This document shows, piece by piece, positions 36,407-51,700 of a stretch of DNA of 64,000 nt (its first letter is position 1; each line of letters starts with the position of its first letter). A model generated the notes under the pieces. The model was given only the letters and a program-made list of their open reading frames with translations. It did not search any database and was not told where the DNA came from. The stretch covers positions 670,001-734,000 of the forward strand of contig WBZZ01003076.1 in the NCBI GenBank assembly GCA_019918135.1, written 5' to 3'. A program made the translations under genes and the position numbers. Source of the stretch: Paulinella micropora. Its lineage: Eukaryota; Cercozoa; Imbricatea; Euglyphida; Paulinellidae.

Positions 36407-36600
36407 CTGGGCCCTGTCGCCAGTTCGATTCCAGTCGGTGCCACCAGTATTTTCATTGAACATACCGGTCCGTCTGGAAGTGTTGGAACTGTCCTTGCGG
36501 GGGTGTCATAGAGCCTATCGTCAATTCTTCGTACTCCCCTCACGGGTGAGACGATGGAGGCGCATGTGCAGATTTGCATCAGCCATTGACAGAGGAGCAC
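36407..36600 (+). mobile_element. tRNA-derived SINE in array unit 1, 5'-truncated
   Basis: Starts inside the tRNA-like head at CTGGGCCCTG, so the A box is missing, and lacks one copy of the body duplication. Truncation at the 5' end fits incomplete reverse transcription. Separated from the full copy by ~30 bp of ATT repeat. Confidence 0.75.
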
Positions 36601-39600
36601 TATTGTTATTATTATTATTATTATTGTTGTTGTTGTTGTTGTTGTACAGAAATACAACAAACATCAGGAAGAGAATACTTACCTGTTTCCCGGAGTCATG
36701 ACTGACGACACAATGAATATTGTGTCCATCTAACCTGACCTTCACTGTTCTATCGTTAGTACCTCTACTCCTAGCTACATCGTCGTCGTTGATGTCGTTG
36801 ATTGTATTACCACATCATATCACATACGTTTATCTTACTATATATGTTTGCCTGTGGCATGCCGCAACCATATGAGAATCGTATCTGATACTAGTTTACT
36901 TTTTTCTTATTTTTATCCAATGTAATATTATATAATTTACATTTGTGATACAAATGTGCCACAGATGATCCGTTACTTTGTGTCATATTTGTGCCACATC
37001 TGTGACACATTTTACCTCAAAGTATTTGTGTCATATTTATGTCACATTTGTGTCACACTTGTTACCCATTTGCATATGTGGTTATTTAGTCTTACTATAA
37101 TATATAATCTTATATTATATGTACTATGTGCGATATAGTATGTTTCCTTTACAGCTCAGTGACATACTAGACAGCGAGATAGCTAGGAATGTTGTTGTCG
37201 TGTGTCGCAGTGAGTTGTGTTGCATGATGACAGTAATGTATGTGTCTTTGCTTGATCTACATTCCATTCAGCTACATACCTATGTTAATAATTGTTGGGG
37301 CGTTGTTGTACGTGTGTGTTTGTAAAATTCTACATCACTCGTTGTATAGCTACGTTTAGATTAAGCAATAATAGATAGCCAGATAGCTACAGAGAGTAGA
37401 GAAACGCAGGAGAGAGTATAGAGCCACCAGATTTATTTTTACCCATCCACTATCCACTCTAAAGGCAGGTAGTCTAGCGGATAGGCAAAAAGGGGGGTGA
37501 GATGAGTCAGAGCCACAAAACATACCAAGAACGAGCTGTGTAAGCAGTAAGCTAGCAAGCTAGACAGTTAGCAGAAGTAAACTAGCTGTAAAGAATGCTA
37601 AATTGCATAGAATAGCTAACGCAGACACAGATAAGGCGACAGACAGCCATGTATGTATTGCGTGGTGTTCAGTCAATGTGTTGACATGTGTCTGTATGAA
37701 TGTGTCAATTAAGTCGGTATAGCTGTTCAATGTCACTTTGTTTCATGCTTATGCTTACTGTATGTTGGCAGAGGCGTGCGCAAGTACTAGGAAAGTTAGT
37801 GGATGCATGCGTCATGTTTTAACAATGACTTGATTGTGTGTAGTGACATGTCATGTGCATAGGCAGTAAGAGCGCAGCAGGAGCTCGACATGCTCAGGCA
37901 GGCAAGGATAAGCAGTGCTTATGTTTGTTTGTGGGTTTGCAGGCATGTTACACATAGCGAGACGACAGATAGGCTAGTGAGGCATGTTTGTTGTGGTTGA
38001 TAGCACAGATATACATATGCGCGTTGTGTTGTGTGTCTAGAGTGTAGTCAGCATAAGTCAAGTTAAGAGAGAGAGAGAGAGACTATTCGCACAAGAACGA
38101 ATAATAATAGCATAACTAACAGGCAGTTCTAAATTTACTAAATAATAGTTACATGTGTGTAGTCAGGATAGTCAGCGCGCAGCGACAGTCAATACAGACG
38201 TCAGTACAGCGTGATAGTCTTACGACAGAGGGTGGAGAGAGCAAGTATATTGTCAAGACAGTGATGTACTTGTTCAAATGTATGATTGTCTGTCTCTAGC
38301 ATAGCATGTGTCCTCATTGATGCGTGCACTGATGATGAGTCTGTATGTAGGTTGTTGATTGATTTGTCATAATATGAAACTTTCATGTTGTATTGTTTTA
38401 GTCATATGACCTTCTCATGCATGACTTCACCTCTCTTTCCTTATGTTTTCGTGTATGGTCACATTACATCATACACGCGTACGATAGTGATAGGTAAGTG
38501 AGAGGGAGGTAGCTAGACTGATTTAGAGGGGCTTCGAGTGCTTTCTTCTTCGTGTGATTGAATGTGTGATTACTACTCATGTGTGGGGAATGCCCTGGTG
38601 CTTGTTTGTGTGTGTCTAGTCATGAGCCGCAGGATAGCCATCAGGTTGTTATACATTCAGGCAGCAGTGTTACATTATCGCATATTAATGCAGTTTAGGG
38701 TAATTAGCAGCAGGCTTTTGCTTAAAGAATAGTAAAGCATAGCTCAAGCCGCGTTGCCTTAGACTAATTAGCGCAGAGCGAGATGTCATATGTGTATGTC
38801 TTGGCGTGCGGCAGGACTACGTCGCATAGTGTGCTGAGAGTTTATAAAGTGCCCTAGTAACCCTAATTTGAGCTAGAACTAATCCGTTAGCTAAGGAAGT
38901 AAGTTAGGAAAGAGCTCGTAGCTGTCAAGGAAGTTAATTTAATGCTAGCCTCGTAACTTAGACATAACATTAACTCCTAAGGTAATAAGTCAGTAATCAG
39001 CTTAGATAGATTAGTCTTATAGCTGTGAGATGGTTTGGACACCTATTTCATTGGTAGTAAGTATTGTTATCATTTCGATAGTGTTTGGAGCGTGTAGGGT
39101 GGTAATGCAGCAGACAGGATTTGTTCTGTCAGTCCGCGTGCGTACTCGTGTACGTATGATGGTCATATGGTTGCAGAGCTATGTTACATGTTGTCTTTTG
39201 ATCGGTAGTTGCTGAGTTGTTGTCTAGGGAGTAGTGAGTAGTCGTGTATTGAACAATTTCTATCAGAGAGACTTCTTCCACGGGGTCTGCGCGATGGAGT
39301 ATGTCTTAGCATACAGGCGGGCATGATGGCGGATAGCTATAGTTATGGCTGACAGCTAAAGTAAGATAGGTGCGGTCTAGGAGCTCGGGGGGTGTCTAGG
39401 ACACAGGCATTAGTACTAGGAGGTAGTAATAGTACTAAAGCGAGCTAAGATTAGCCAAGTAGTCGCAGAAGCTAGTCTTAGGACAGTTTACTAACTTAGC
39501 GAGGAAGGCGCAGGCTGCAAGTTGTGTTAAGAGGCTGTGCGAGAGTCTAGTTCTAAGGAATGAGTCTCTAGAGTGTTACTAAAGCGGGTGCTGTAGTAAC

Positions 39601-42600
39601 TAATAGTACTCAAGGCTAGATTAGGAGTATATAGCGCAGCAGGCTAGCTGGGGTTAGCTCAACTAGGGTTGAATAGTGTCGTAGTTGCGAGAATAGCCAG
39701 GTAGACAGGCGATGTGTTGCGTCTATGGTTGGCTGATGATAGTATTACTCTATGTCACTGATTTAACTCTAAAACAAGTTTTAATGTAATAAACAGACAA
39801 TTTAATTGATCCAGAACAGTTTTTCCATCTGCATAGTTAGTGGATAGCTATAACAGCTCAGGATAGAAGCAGTACAGCTGTAATGCAGAAGTATATAGCG
39901 CGAAGTCAAGGATATTAGTTTGTCATGTACTAATTTTCTTGTGTGCTTTTGCATAGCGATGTTTGGTGATGAATGACTGTATGTTGAAACAGCAGGGATG
40001 TTTTGCGCGTGTTTGTATGGTCTTTTGTCATGGTGGGGATAATTACTTTTTTCAATGTCAATGTGATGTATATGTCATCTGGTAGCTTAGACAGGAGCGT
40101 CACGTCAGAAAAGATACACTAAGACGAATCAGGAATCAGAAATTAAAGTAAAAATAAAAACAATATGCTTAACACGTATGTGCCTTATTGACAAATGTTG
40201 CATGTTTGCGCAGCGCGGGACGTGCATCATGTGTGTTAGTGCGTTGCATAACTCATGTGTCATGTATATAGCTTATATACACATATGTGACTAGGACATA
40301 AGCAAGATGAGGGGGCGTGTAGACAGTTAAGCGGCGGTGAATGAGCGATAAGCATAGCTAGGGCTGGTTATTGCATATTGTTGATCATTTGCTGGTTTTC
40401 GCTTCGTTTTGACTTGTAATGGTCGTTTTGTAATTCAAATATCGTCAATGTTGTTTTTTTTTGTTGTCGTTCAGACATACCATAACTAAGTTTGTTTTCT
40501 GTTCTTATTTTTTGTTACCGCATACATAAATTATGTCTTTATCTCGTATGGCATGATGCCTGATATGATTGGCTTGCATATGTCATAGCTGGGTTTGATG
40601 ACGTCTGTGCCATTGTTCTTATGTTGGCGAGATTATTGTTTTGCGAGTAATACGTACTATGTTGATATCATATCTTGATGTGCTTTGGTCGCTTTGTCAT
40701 GAAGTTTATATCTATTTACTTCTACTTGTTGATTGCGTGAGTGATTGGCATGATAGCTCGAGCGATAGGCTTGTTTTGATGTGGTTGGTGTTACGTTTCC
40801 GTTTGTTTGTCTTATATGGTGTGATTATGTTCTTATCGGTGTTTCACACTTAATTTGTTTGTCGGTCTGCATAATTTATATATATATTAATTTTTTGTTG
40901 ACCTCTTTTGAGCCACTGAGACAGTATATGCGATATTGTCTTTACTTTTCACATTTTTACATCATATATCTCTTGATTGGAAATCAACATTTCACTCTGT
41001 TGAAAATATTGATTTCGGGGGGTGCGTCAGAGATAGCTTATGTCTATTGCTTAGTATAGTAACTAAACATATGGATATATGTTACTAGCTTAGTGGATAG
41101 CATTAGGATGATAAATATATAGTTTATTAATATTGGCTTTAGTTAGTTTACATAATGATAATTATCTATTCCATAGAGCAGTTGGCAGGGTAGCAGTTAG
41201 ATTTTTCCCCTTAGTAATATCCGTTCGGTACGCAATTGGCGCATTACCATTTTCTTACGGACATTTTCCCTTGTATTGCCTTACTGTATCTCGGGGATTT
41301 AGCCAATAGAACAGGATGTTTCCAGTATTTCTACAGAAGTCTGGAATGTCTTTTCTGGCTCGAATCCTTCTACAGTGTGAATACTCTTCCTGTAACAACT
41401 TTTAACCTTTATCAGTCACGCGCTTTTGCGCAATCAGAGAGTTGCATTCTCACTTTCCTTCCAGCCTTCAAACGCCAAAGTGCAATGTCTAGTAAATAAA
41501 ATGAGGTCTTTTACTCTTTTGAGAAACTGACTTTAAACCGGTACTTCACCGTACTGACTCAGAGCCTCTGTGTAAACCGGACGACTTAATAAAGTCTCGG
41601 ACGGTTATGGAGCCTTGAGTGATCTGAGAAAAGAAGAGTCGTTTCTCTGCAAGCGATGCAGACGATGCAAAACGGACTGCACTTGCGTGACCGTCAATCG
41701 TCACTGAAGGAAAGCCTCACCTGGTGGTTGGCGAGTAAGAGCTCAGCAGCGGTAAAGCAGCAAGAGTCCAGAACCATGGACGAGCTCAAAGTTTTCTGCT
41801 CAAGTCGTCGCGGAGCAAAGTTCAGAGGTCTTATAGATTGAACACCAAGACAAAGACCCAAAATAAGAGTCGAGGGACAGATATTGCTTTAGTTAGTTGC
41901 TACTTATAGCTAAGAGTGGGTAGTTCACGCTCCCACAACTTTTCATTTTTGTCAGACATGTTAGCTGAATCTTGACGATTTTTCCGGACAGAGTTCTTTT
42001 ATTTGTTTTTAGTCTGCGAGTCACTGGAGGTGACAGTCGCGTGGTCTTCTTCTTCTTCTTCTTCTTCTCTCTTTTCCTTTGAGTCTCAGGGAATGAGACT
42101 GGACAGCTCGCTTTGCTATGCGTTGGTGGCGTGTTGGCGCTCGTGGTTGCCTTCGTTGCCAGGAGTGGCAGAAGGGTGGTCTGTTCCCTTAACAGACCCA
42201 CAGAAGGGAAGTCATGACTCTCTTCCACCTCGTTCTCTTCCTTTGTTTCAGCACGCGTGTGTGCACAGGCAAAGAGAGACTTCAGACGTCAACGACAGGA
42301 TTGTTCTTCGCCTGTCGTGGTTTGGTTCCCTTGGGGAGTCAACATGCGTCAACGCCTTTTCTTTTCTTCTTCATGGACCAGCAACGGACCTTGGGCCGCG
42401 TAATAGTACAGATTTCTTTCTTTTTTCTTTTATCTTACTCCTCTTGCTGTTAGATAGATGGTAGAACTAAGGATAGGGAGTAGAATCTTAAAACTTGAAC
42501 ACTGTCAGGCAGTGCGAGTGTTGACTAAATGTTTCCATGTTTGTCTGTATTTAGAGAGTTTGGTAGGTACATAGGCTCAAAAGTGTGTTTCTTTTGCTTG

Positions 42601-43967
42601 GTATTTGATTGACATGATATCTTATAAGTGTTTGTCAGTGTTCATTGTGTTTATCTCGTCTGCTGCTGATTTGCTTGCCTCATGGTCTGGTTGGATGAAT
42701 GACTGGATTGGGGGGGGGGGGGGGGTGACATGTACAGACAAAGATAGAATGAAAGGATAGACATGAGTTGGTCTAAAGATAGTCTCACAGGAGGTAAGTT
42801 TAAAAGTGATGCTGACTAAGACAGAAAGAAAGAAAGAGCGCAGAAAGAGAGGCAGTTAAGATAGAATTGTAAAGTAACAGGAAGTAATTTGGAGACAAGA
42901 GAGAATTGAGGGACCACAGGCAGGGGAAAGCAAATTTGGATAAGATAGCAAGCTAATAGAGTAGCAAGTAAGTAAGAAACGTCATGAATGAATAGTTGCG
43001 TGCAGGATGTTTGTACGGTAGATTGATGTAGGCAAGATGTTAGGTTGAGCAGACGTGTAAGATACCTACTGAGTCTATGGTCGTGTTGGTAATTATAACT
43101 GAACAAATGATTTTATGTCATTTAGTTGTGCTAATTAGTTTGCAGGACATTGTTTGCTGGCTAGTTAGTCAACAGGAACAAGAAGTGTTCAACAGGTCAT
43201 TCCACTCATTTCACGTACCCTGCATTATAGCATTAGTGCGTAGTTAGTGAGTTGGGGGGGTGTGACTGCTTTGCTAGTGTATGATTAGCAATGTGTTGTT
43301 TTGTTTGTGCAACTGCACAGTGTCAATGTATATGCCGGTAAATGCAATGCATATGCATATGTAGTGTTTGACCTATTGTCTCTATGCTTGAGAGGTAATA
43401 CATATTATCAAGACATGCATATACATATACATAACATATGATATTATACGATGTACACACAAGACTTGGGATCCGGACCAAGGTTAAGCTTTACATTATA
43501 TTATATTATATTATATTATATTATATTATATTATATTATATTATATTATATTATATATATTATATTATATTATATTATATTATATTATATTATATTATAT
43601 TATATTGTGTTATATATTACATCAGTACACAACATAGTACTACAACACACTACACTACACCATCACATGACATACATTACATCGTCACATTACGTATACA
43701 TCATATTATATTATATTATGCTTTAATAATTTATATTTCATACAACATAACATATTATCTATGTGGCACTTATCATACTGTGTTATAGTCATAATATTAT
43801 GTTATGTTAGTTTATGTTATATTACTATATTTATAATGATGACAATTTTGATGATTATGATGATCATAATGAATGACAATTATGATGGTGATACTATTAG
43901 TATTATCATTATTATCATTATTACCTTCATTATTATTATTATTATTGTTATTATTATTATTATTATT

Positions 43968-44021
43968 AATGGAGGCACATGTCCAGGATCTGGATCTGAT
44001 GCTATAGTCTGAGGAAGCCTA
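43968..44021 (+). repeat. Short interspersed repeat, second family (copy 2)
   Basis: Inverted counterpart of 9-62, flanked on both sides by ATT repeats. Absent from units 1 and 3. Confidence 0.65.
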
Positions 44022-44047
44022 TTATTATTATTATTATTGTTGTTGTT

Positions 44048-44315
44048 ATGGACACCGTGATAGCCCAGTGGTCAAGTTCTACCATCTGGGCCCTGTCGCC
44101 AGTTCGATTCCCGTCGGTGCCACCAGTATTTTCATTGAACATACCGATCCATCTGGACCAGTATTTTCATTGAACATACCGGCCCGTCTGGAAGCGTTGG
44201 AACTGCCCTTGCGGGGGTGTCATTAGAGCTTATCGTCAATTCTTCGTACTCCCCTCACGGGTGAGACGATGGAGGCGCATGTGCAGAAATGCATCAGCCA
44301 TTGACAGAGAAGCAC
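44048..44315 (+). mobile_element. tRNA-derived SINE in array unit 2
   Basis: Full-length copy, almost identical to the one at 36109, including the GATCCATCTGG variant of the body; both therefore probably descend from one insertion present before unit duplication, or were homogenised afterwards. Confidence 0.8.
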
Positions 44316-45709
44316 TATTATTATTGTTATTGTTATTGTTATTATTATTATTATTATTGTTGTTGTTGTTGTTGTTGTACAGAAATACAACAAACATCAG
44401 GAAGAGAATACTTACCTGTTTCCCGGAGTCATGACTGACGACACAATGAATATTGTGTCCATCTAACCTGACCTTCACTGTTCTATCGTTAGTACCTCTA
44501 CTCCTAGCTACATCGTCGTCGTTGATGTCGTTGATTGTATTACCACATCATATCACATACGTTTATCTTACTATATATGTTTGCCTGTGGCATGCCGCAA
44601 CCATATGATAATCGTATCTGATACTAGTTTACTTTTTTCTTATTTTTATCCAATGTAATATTATATAATTTACATTTGTGATACAAATGTGCCACAGATG
44701 ATCCGTTACTTTGTGTCATATTTGTGCCACATCTGTGACACATTTTACCTCAGAGTATTTGTGTCATATTTATGTCACATTTGTGTCACACTTGTTACCC
44801 ATTTGCATATGTGGTTATTTAGTCTTACTATAATATATAATCTTATATTATATGTACTATGTGCGATATAGTATGTTTCCTTTACAGCACAGTGACATAC
44901 TAGACAGCGAGATAGCTAGGAATGTTGTTGTCGTGTGTCGCAGTGAGTTGTGTTGCATGATGACAGTAATGTATGTGTCTTTGCTTGATCTACATTCCAT
45001 TCAGCTACATACCTATGTTAATAATTGTTGGGGCGTTGTTGTACGTGTGTGTTTGTAAAATTCTACATCACTCGTTGTATAGCTACGTTTAGATTAAGCA
45101 ATAATAGATAGCCAGATAGCTACAGAGAGTAGAGAAACGCAGGAGAGAGTATAGAGCCACCAGATTTATTTTTACCCATCCACTATCCACTCTAAAGGCA
45201 GGTAGTCTAGCGGATAGGCAAAAAGGGGGGTGAGATGAGTCAGAGCCACAAAACATACCAAGAACGAGCTGTGTAAGCAGTAAGCTAGCAAGCTAGACAG
45301 TTAGCAGAAGTAAACTAGCTGTAAAGAATGCTAAGTTGCATAGAATAGCTAACGCATACACAGATAAGGCGACAGACAGCCATGTATGTATTGCGTGGTG
45401 TTCAGTCAATGTGTTGACATGTGTCTGTATGAATGTGTCAATTAAGTCGGTATAGCTGTTCAATGTCACTTTGTTTCATGCTTATGCTTACTGTATGTTG
45501 GCAGAGGCGTGCGCAAGTACTAGGAAAGTTAGTGGATGCATGCGTCATGTTTTAACAATGACTTGATTGTGTGTAGTGACATGTCATGTGCATAGGCAGT
45601 AAGAGCGCAACAGGAGCTCGACATGCTCAGGCAGGCAAGGATAAGCAGTGCTTATGTTTGTTTGTGGGTTTGCAGGCATGTTACACATAGCGAGACGACA
45701 GATAGGCTA

Positions 45710-48700
45710 GTGAGGCATGTTTGTTGTGGTTGATAGCACAGATATACATATGCGCGTTGTGTTGTGTGTCTAGAGTGTAGTCAGCGTAAGTCAAGTTAAG
45801 AGAGAGAGAGAGAGAGACTATTAGCACAAGAACGAATAATAATAGCATAACCAACAGGCAGTTCTAAATTTACTAAATAATAGTTACATGTGTGTAGTCA
45901 GGATAGTCAGCGCGCAGCGACAGTCAATACAGACGTCAGTACAGCGTGATAGTCTTACGACAGAGGGTGGAGAGAGCAAGTATATTGTCAAGACAGTGAT
46001 GTACTTGTTCAAATGTATGATTGTCTGTCTCTAGCATAGCATGTGTCCTCATTGATGCGTGCACTGATGATGAGTCTGTATGTAGGTTGTTGATTGATTT
46101 GTCATAATATGAAACTTTCATGTTGTATTGTTTTAGTCATATGACCTTCTCATGCATGACTTCACCTCTCTTTCCTTATGTTTTCGTGTATGGTCACATT
46201 ACATCATACACGCGTACGATAGTGATATGTAAGTGAGAGGGAGGTAGCTAGACTGATTTAGAGGGGCTTCGAGTGCTTTCTTCTTCGTGTGATTGAATGT
46301 GTGATTACTACTCATGTGTGGGGAATGCCCTGGTGCTTGTTTGTGTGTGTCTAGTCATGAGCCGCAGGATAGCCATCAGGTTGTTATACATTCAGGCAGC
46401 AGTGTTACATTATCGCATATTAATGCAGTTTAGGGTAATTAGCAGCAGGCTTTTGCTTAAAGAATAGTAAAGCATAGCTCAAGCCGCGTTGCCTTAGACT
46501 AATTAGCGCAGAGCGAGATGTCATATGTGTATGTCTTGGCGTGCGGCAGGACTACGTCGCATAGTGTGCTGAGAGTTTATAAAGTGCCCTAGTAACCCTA
46601 ATTTGAGCTAGAACTAATCCGTTAGCTAAGGAAGTAAGTTAGGAAAGAGCTCGTAGCTGTCAAGGAAGTTAATTTAATGCTAGCCTCGTAACTTAGACAT
46701 AACATTAACTCCTAAGGTAATAAGTCAGTAATCAGCTTAGATAGATTAGTCTTATAGCTGTGAGATGGTTTGGACACCTATTTCATTGGTAGTAAGTATT
46801 GTTATCATTTCGATAGTGTTTGTAGCGTGTAGGGTGGTAATGCAGCAGACAGGATTTGTTCTGTCAGTCCGCGTGCGTACTCGTGTACGTATGATGGTCA
46901 TATGGTTGCAGAGCTATGTTACATGTTGTCTTTTGATCGGTAGTTGCTGAGTTGTTGTCTAGGGAGTAGTGAGTAGTCGTGTATTGAACTATTTCTATCA
47001 GAGAGACTTCTTCCACGGGGTCTGCGCGATGGAGTATGTCTTAGCATACAGGCGGGCATGATGGCGGATAGCTATAGTTATGGCTGACAGCTAAAGTAAG
47101 ATAGGTGCGGTCTAGGAGCTCGGGGGGTGTCTAGGACACAGGCATTAGTACTAGGAGGTAGTAATAGTACTAAAGCGAGCTAAGATTAGCCAAGTAGTCG
47201 CAGAAGCTAGTCTTAGGACAGTTTACTAACTTAGCGAGGAAGGCGCAGGCTGCAAGTTGTGTTAAGAGGCTGTGCGAGAGTCTAGTTCTAAGGAATGAGT
47301 CTCTAGAGTGTTACTAAAGCGGGTGCTGTAGTAACTAATAGTACTCAAGGCTAGATTAGGAGTATATAGCGCAGCAGGCTAGCTGGGGTTAGCTCAACTA
47401 GGGTTGAATAGTGTCGTAGTTGCGAGAATAGCCAGGTAGACAGGCGATGTGTTGCGTCTATGGTTGGCTGATGATAGTATTACTCTATGTCACTGATTTA
47501 ACTCTAAAACAAGTTTTAATGTAATAAGCAGACAATTTAATTGATCCAGAACAGTTTTTCCATCTGCATAGTTAGTGGATAGCTATAACAGCTCAGGATA
47601 GAAGCAGTACAGCTGTAATGCAGAAGTATATAGCGCGAAGTCAAGGATATTAGTTTGTCATGTACTAATTTTCTTGTGTGCTTTTGCATAGCGATGTTTG
47701 GTGATGAATGACTGTATGTTGAAACAGCAGGGATGTTTTGCGCGTGTTTGTATGGTCTTTTGTCATGGTGGGGATAATTACTTTTTTCAATGTCAATGTG
47801 ATGTATATGTCATCTGGTAGCTTAGACAGGAGCGTCACGTCAGAAAAGATACACTAAGACGAATCAGGAGTCAGAAATTAAAGTAAAAATAAAAACAATA
47901 TGCTTAACACGTATGTGCCTTATTGACAAATGTTGCATGTTTGCGCAGCGCGGGACGTGCATCATGTGTGTTAGTGCGTTGCATAACTCATGTGTCATGT
48001 ATATAGCTTATATACACATATGTGACTAGGACATAAGCAAGATGAGGGGGCGTGTAGACAGTTAAGCGGCGGTGAATGAGCGATAAGCATAGCTAGGGCT
48101 GGTTATTGCATATTGTTGATCATTTGCTGGTTTTCGCTTCGTTTTGACTTGTAATGGTCGTTTTGTAATTCAAATATCGTCAATGTTGTTTTTTTTTGTT
48201 GTCGTTCAGACATACCATAACTAAGTTTGTTTTCTGTTCTTATTTTTTGTTACCGCATACATAAATTATGTCTTTATCTCGTATGGCATGATGCCTGATA
48301 TGATTGGCTTGCATATGTCATAGCTGGGTTTGATGACGTCTGTGCCATTGTTCTTATGTTGGCGAGATTATTGTTTTGCGAGTAATACGTACTATGTTGA
48401 TATCATATCTTGATGTGCTTTGGTCGCTTTGTCATGAAGTTTATATCTATTTACTTCTACTTGTTGATTGCGTGAGTGATTGGCATGATAGCTCGAGCGA
48501 TAGGCTTGTTTTGATGTGGTTGGTGTTACGTTTCCGTTTGTTTGTCTTATATGGTGTGATTATGTTCTTATCGGTGTTTCACACTTAATTTGTTTGTCGG
48601 TCTGCATAATTTATATATATATTGATTTTTTGTTGACCTCTTTTGAGCCACTGAGACAGTATATGCGATATTGTCTTTACTTTTCACATTTTTACATCAT

Positions 48701-51700
48701 ATATCTCTTGATTGGAAATCAACATTTCACTCTGTTGAAAATATTGATTTCGGGGGGTGCGTCAGAGATAGCTTATGTCTATTGCTTAGTATAGTAACTA
48801 AACATATAGATATATGTTACTAGCTTAGTGGATAGCATTAGGATGATAAATATATAGTTTATTAATATTGGCTTTAGTTAGTTTACATAATGATAATTAT
48901 CTATTCCATAGAGCAGTTGGCAGGGTAGCCGTTAGATTTTTCCCCTTAGTAATATCCGTTCGGTACGCAATTGGCGCATTACCATTTTCTTACGGACATT
49001 TTCCCTTGTATTGCCTTACTGTATCTCGGGGATTTAGCCAATAGAACAGGATGTTTCCAGTATTTCTACAGAAGTCTGGAATGTCTTTTCTGGCTCGAAT
49101 CCTTCTACAGTGTGAATACTCTTCCTGTAACAACTTTTAACCTTTATCAGTCACGCGCTTTTGCGCAATCAGAGAGTTGCATTCTCACTTTCCTTCCAGC
49201 CTTCAAACGCCAAAGTGCAATGTCTAGTAAATAAAATGAGGTCTTTTACTCTTTTGAGAAACTGACTTTAAACCTGTACTTCACCGTACTGACTCAGAGC
49301 CTCTGTGTAAACCGGACGACTTAATAAAGTCTCGGACGGTTATGGAGCCTTGAGTGATCTGAGAAAAGAAGAGTCGTTTCTCTGCAAGCGATGCAGACGA
49401 TGCAAAACGGACTGCACTTGCGTGACCGTCAATCGTCACTGAAGGAAAGCCTCACCTGGTGGTTGGCGAGTAAGAGCTCAGCAGCGGCAAAGCAGCAAGA
49501 GTCCAGAACCATGGACGAGCTCAAAGTTTTCTGCTCAAGTCGTCGCGGAGCAAAGTTCAGAGGTCTTATAGATTGAACCCCAAGACAAAGACCCAAAATA
49601 AGAGTCGAGGGACAGATATTGCTTTAGTTAGTTGCTACTTATAGCTAAGAGTGGGTAGTTCACGCTCCCACAACTTTTCATTTTTGTCAGACATGTTAGC
49701 TGAATCTTGACGATTTTTCCGGACAGAGTTCTTTTATTTGTTTTTAGTCTGCGAGTCACTGGAGGTGACAGTCGCGTGGTCTTCTTCTTCTTCTTCTTCT
49801 TCTCTCTTTTCCTTTGAGTCTCAGGGAATGAGACTGGACAGCTCGCTTTGCTATGCGTTGGTGGCGTGTTGGCGCTCGTGGTTGCCTTCGTTGCCAGGAG
49901 TGGCAGGAGGGTGGTCTGTTCCCTTAACAGACCCACAGAAGGGAAGTCATGACTCTCTTCCACCTCGTTCTCTTCCTTTGTTTCAGCACGCGTGTGTGCA
50001 CAGGCAAAGAGAGACTTCAGACGTCAACGACAGGATTGTTCTTCGCCTGTCGTGGTTTGGTTCCCTTGGGGAGTCAACATGCGTCAACGCCTTTTCTTTT
50101 CTTCTTCATGGACCAGCAACGGACCTTGGGCCGCGTAATAATACAGATTTCTTTCTTTTTTCTTTTATCTTACTCCTCTTGCTGTTAGATAGATGGTAGA
50201 ACTAAGGATAGGGAGTAGAATCTTAAAACTTGAACACTGTCAGGCAGTGCGAGTGTTGACTAAATGTTTCCATGTTTGTCTGTATTTAGAGAGTTTGGTA
50301 GGTACATAGGCTCAAAAGTGTGTTTCTTTTGCTTGGTATTTGATTGACATGATATCTTATAAGTGTTTGTCAGTGTTCATTGTGTTTATCTCGTCTGCTG
50401 CTGATTTGCTTGCCTCATGGTCTGGTTGGATGAATGACTGGATTGGGGGGGGGGGGGGTGACATGTACAGACAAAGATAGAATGAAAGGATAGACATGAG
50501 TTGGTCTAAAGATAGTCTCACAGGAGGTAAGTTTAAAAGTGATGCTGACTAAGACAGAAAGAAAGAAAGAGCGCAGAAAGAGAGGCAGTTAAGATAGAAT
50601 TGTAAAGTAACAGGAAGTAATTTGGAGACAAGAGAGAATTGAGGGACCACAGGCAGGGGAAAGCAAATTTGGATAAGATAGCAAGCTAATAGAGTAGCAA
50701 GTAAGTAAGAAACGTCATGAATGAATAGTTGCGTGCAGGATGTTTGTACGGTAGATTGATGTAGGCAAGATGTTAGGTTGAGCAGACGTGTAAGATACCT
50801 ACTGAGTCTATGGTCGTGTTGGTAATTATAACTGAACAAATGATTTTATGTCATTTAGTTGTGCTAATTAGTTTGCAGGACATTGTTTGCTAGCTAGTTA
50901 GTCAACAGGAACAAGAAGTGTTCAACAGGTCATTCCACTCATTTCACGTACCCTGCATTATAGCATTAGTGCGTAGTTAGTGAGTTGGGGGGGTGTGACT
51001 GCTTTGCTAGTGTATGATTAGCAATGTGTTGTTTTGTTTGTGCAACTGCACAGTGTCAATGTATATGCCGGTAAATGCAATGCATATGCATATGTAGTGT
51101 TTGACCTATTGTCTCTATGCTTGAGAGGTAATACATATTATCAAGACATGCATATACATATACATAACATATGATATTATACGATGTACACACAAGACTT
51201 GGGATCCGGACCAAGGTTAAGCTTTACATTATATTATATTATATTATATTATATTATATTATATTATAATATATATATTATATTATATTATATTATATTA
51301 TATTATATTATATTATATTATATTATATTATATTATATTATATTATATTGTGTTATATATTACATCAGTACACAACATAGTACTACAACACACTACACTA
51401 CACCATCACATGACATACATTACATCGTCACATTACGTATACATCATATTATATTATATTATGCTTTAATAATTTATATTTCATACAACATAACATATTA
51501 TCTATGTGGCACTTATCATACTGTGTTATAGTCATAATATTATGTTATGTTAGTTTATGTTATATTACTATATTTATAATGATGACAATTTTGATGATTA
51601 TGATGATCATAATGAATGACAATTATGATGGTGATACTATTAGTATTATCATTATTATCATTATTACCTTCATTATTATTATTATTATTGTTATTATTAT

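Larger units (their letters stand above)
30063..37976 (+). repeat. Array unit 1 (7,914 bp)
   Basis: Carries two SINE copies (36109-36374 and 36407-36600) in its ATT region. The longest ATTAT pentamer array of the three is here (35579-35742). A CTT run encoding poly-Ser lies at about 34133-34158. Confidence 0.85.
37977..45709 (+). repeat. Array unit 2 (7,733 bp)
   Basis: Same content as unit 1, with one short dispersed repeat (43968-44021) and one full-length SINE (44048-44315) in the ATT region. The pentamer array (43493-43605) is shorter than in unit 1. Confidence 0.85.
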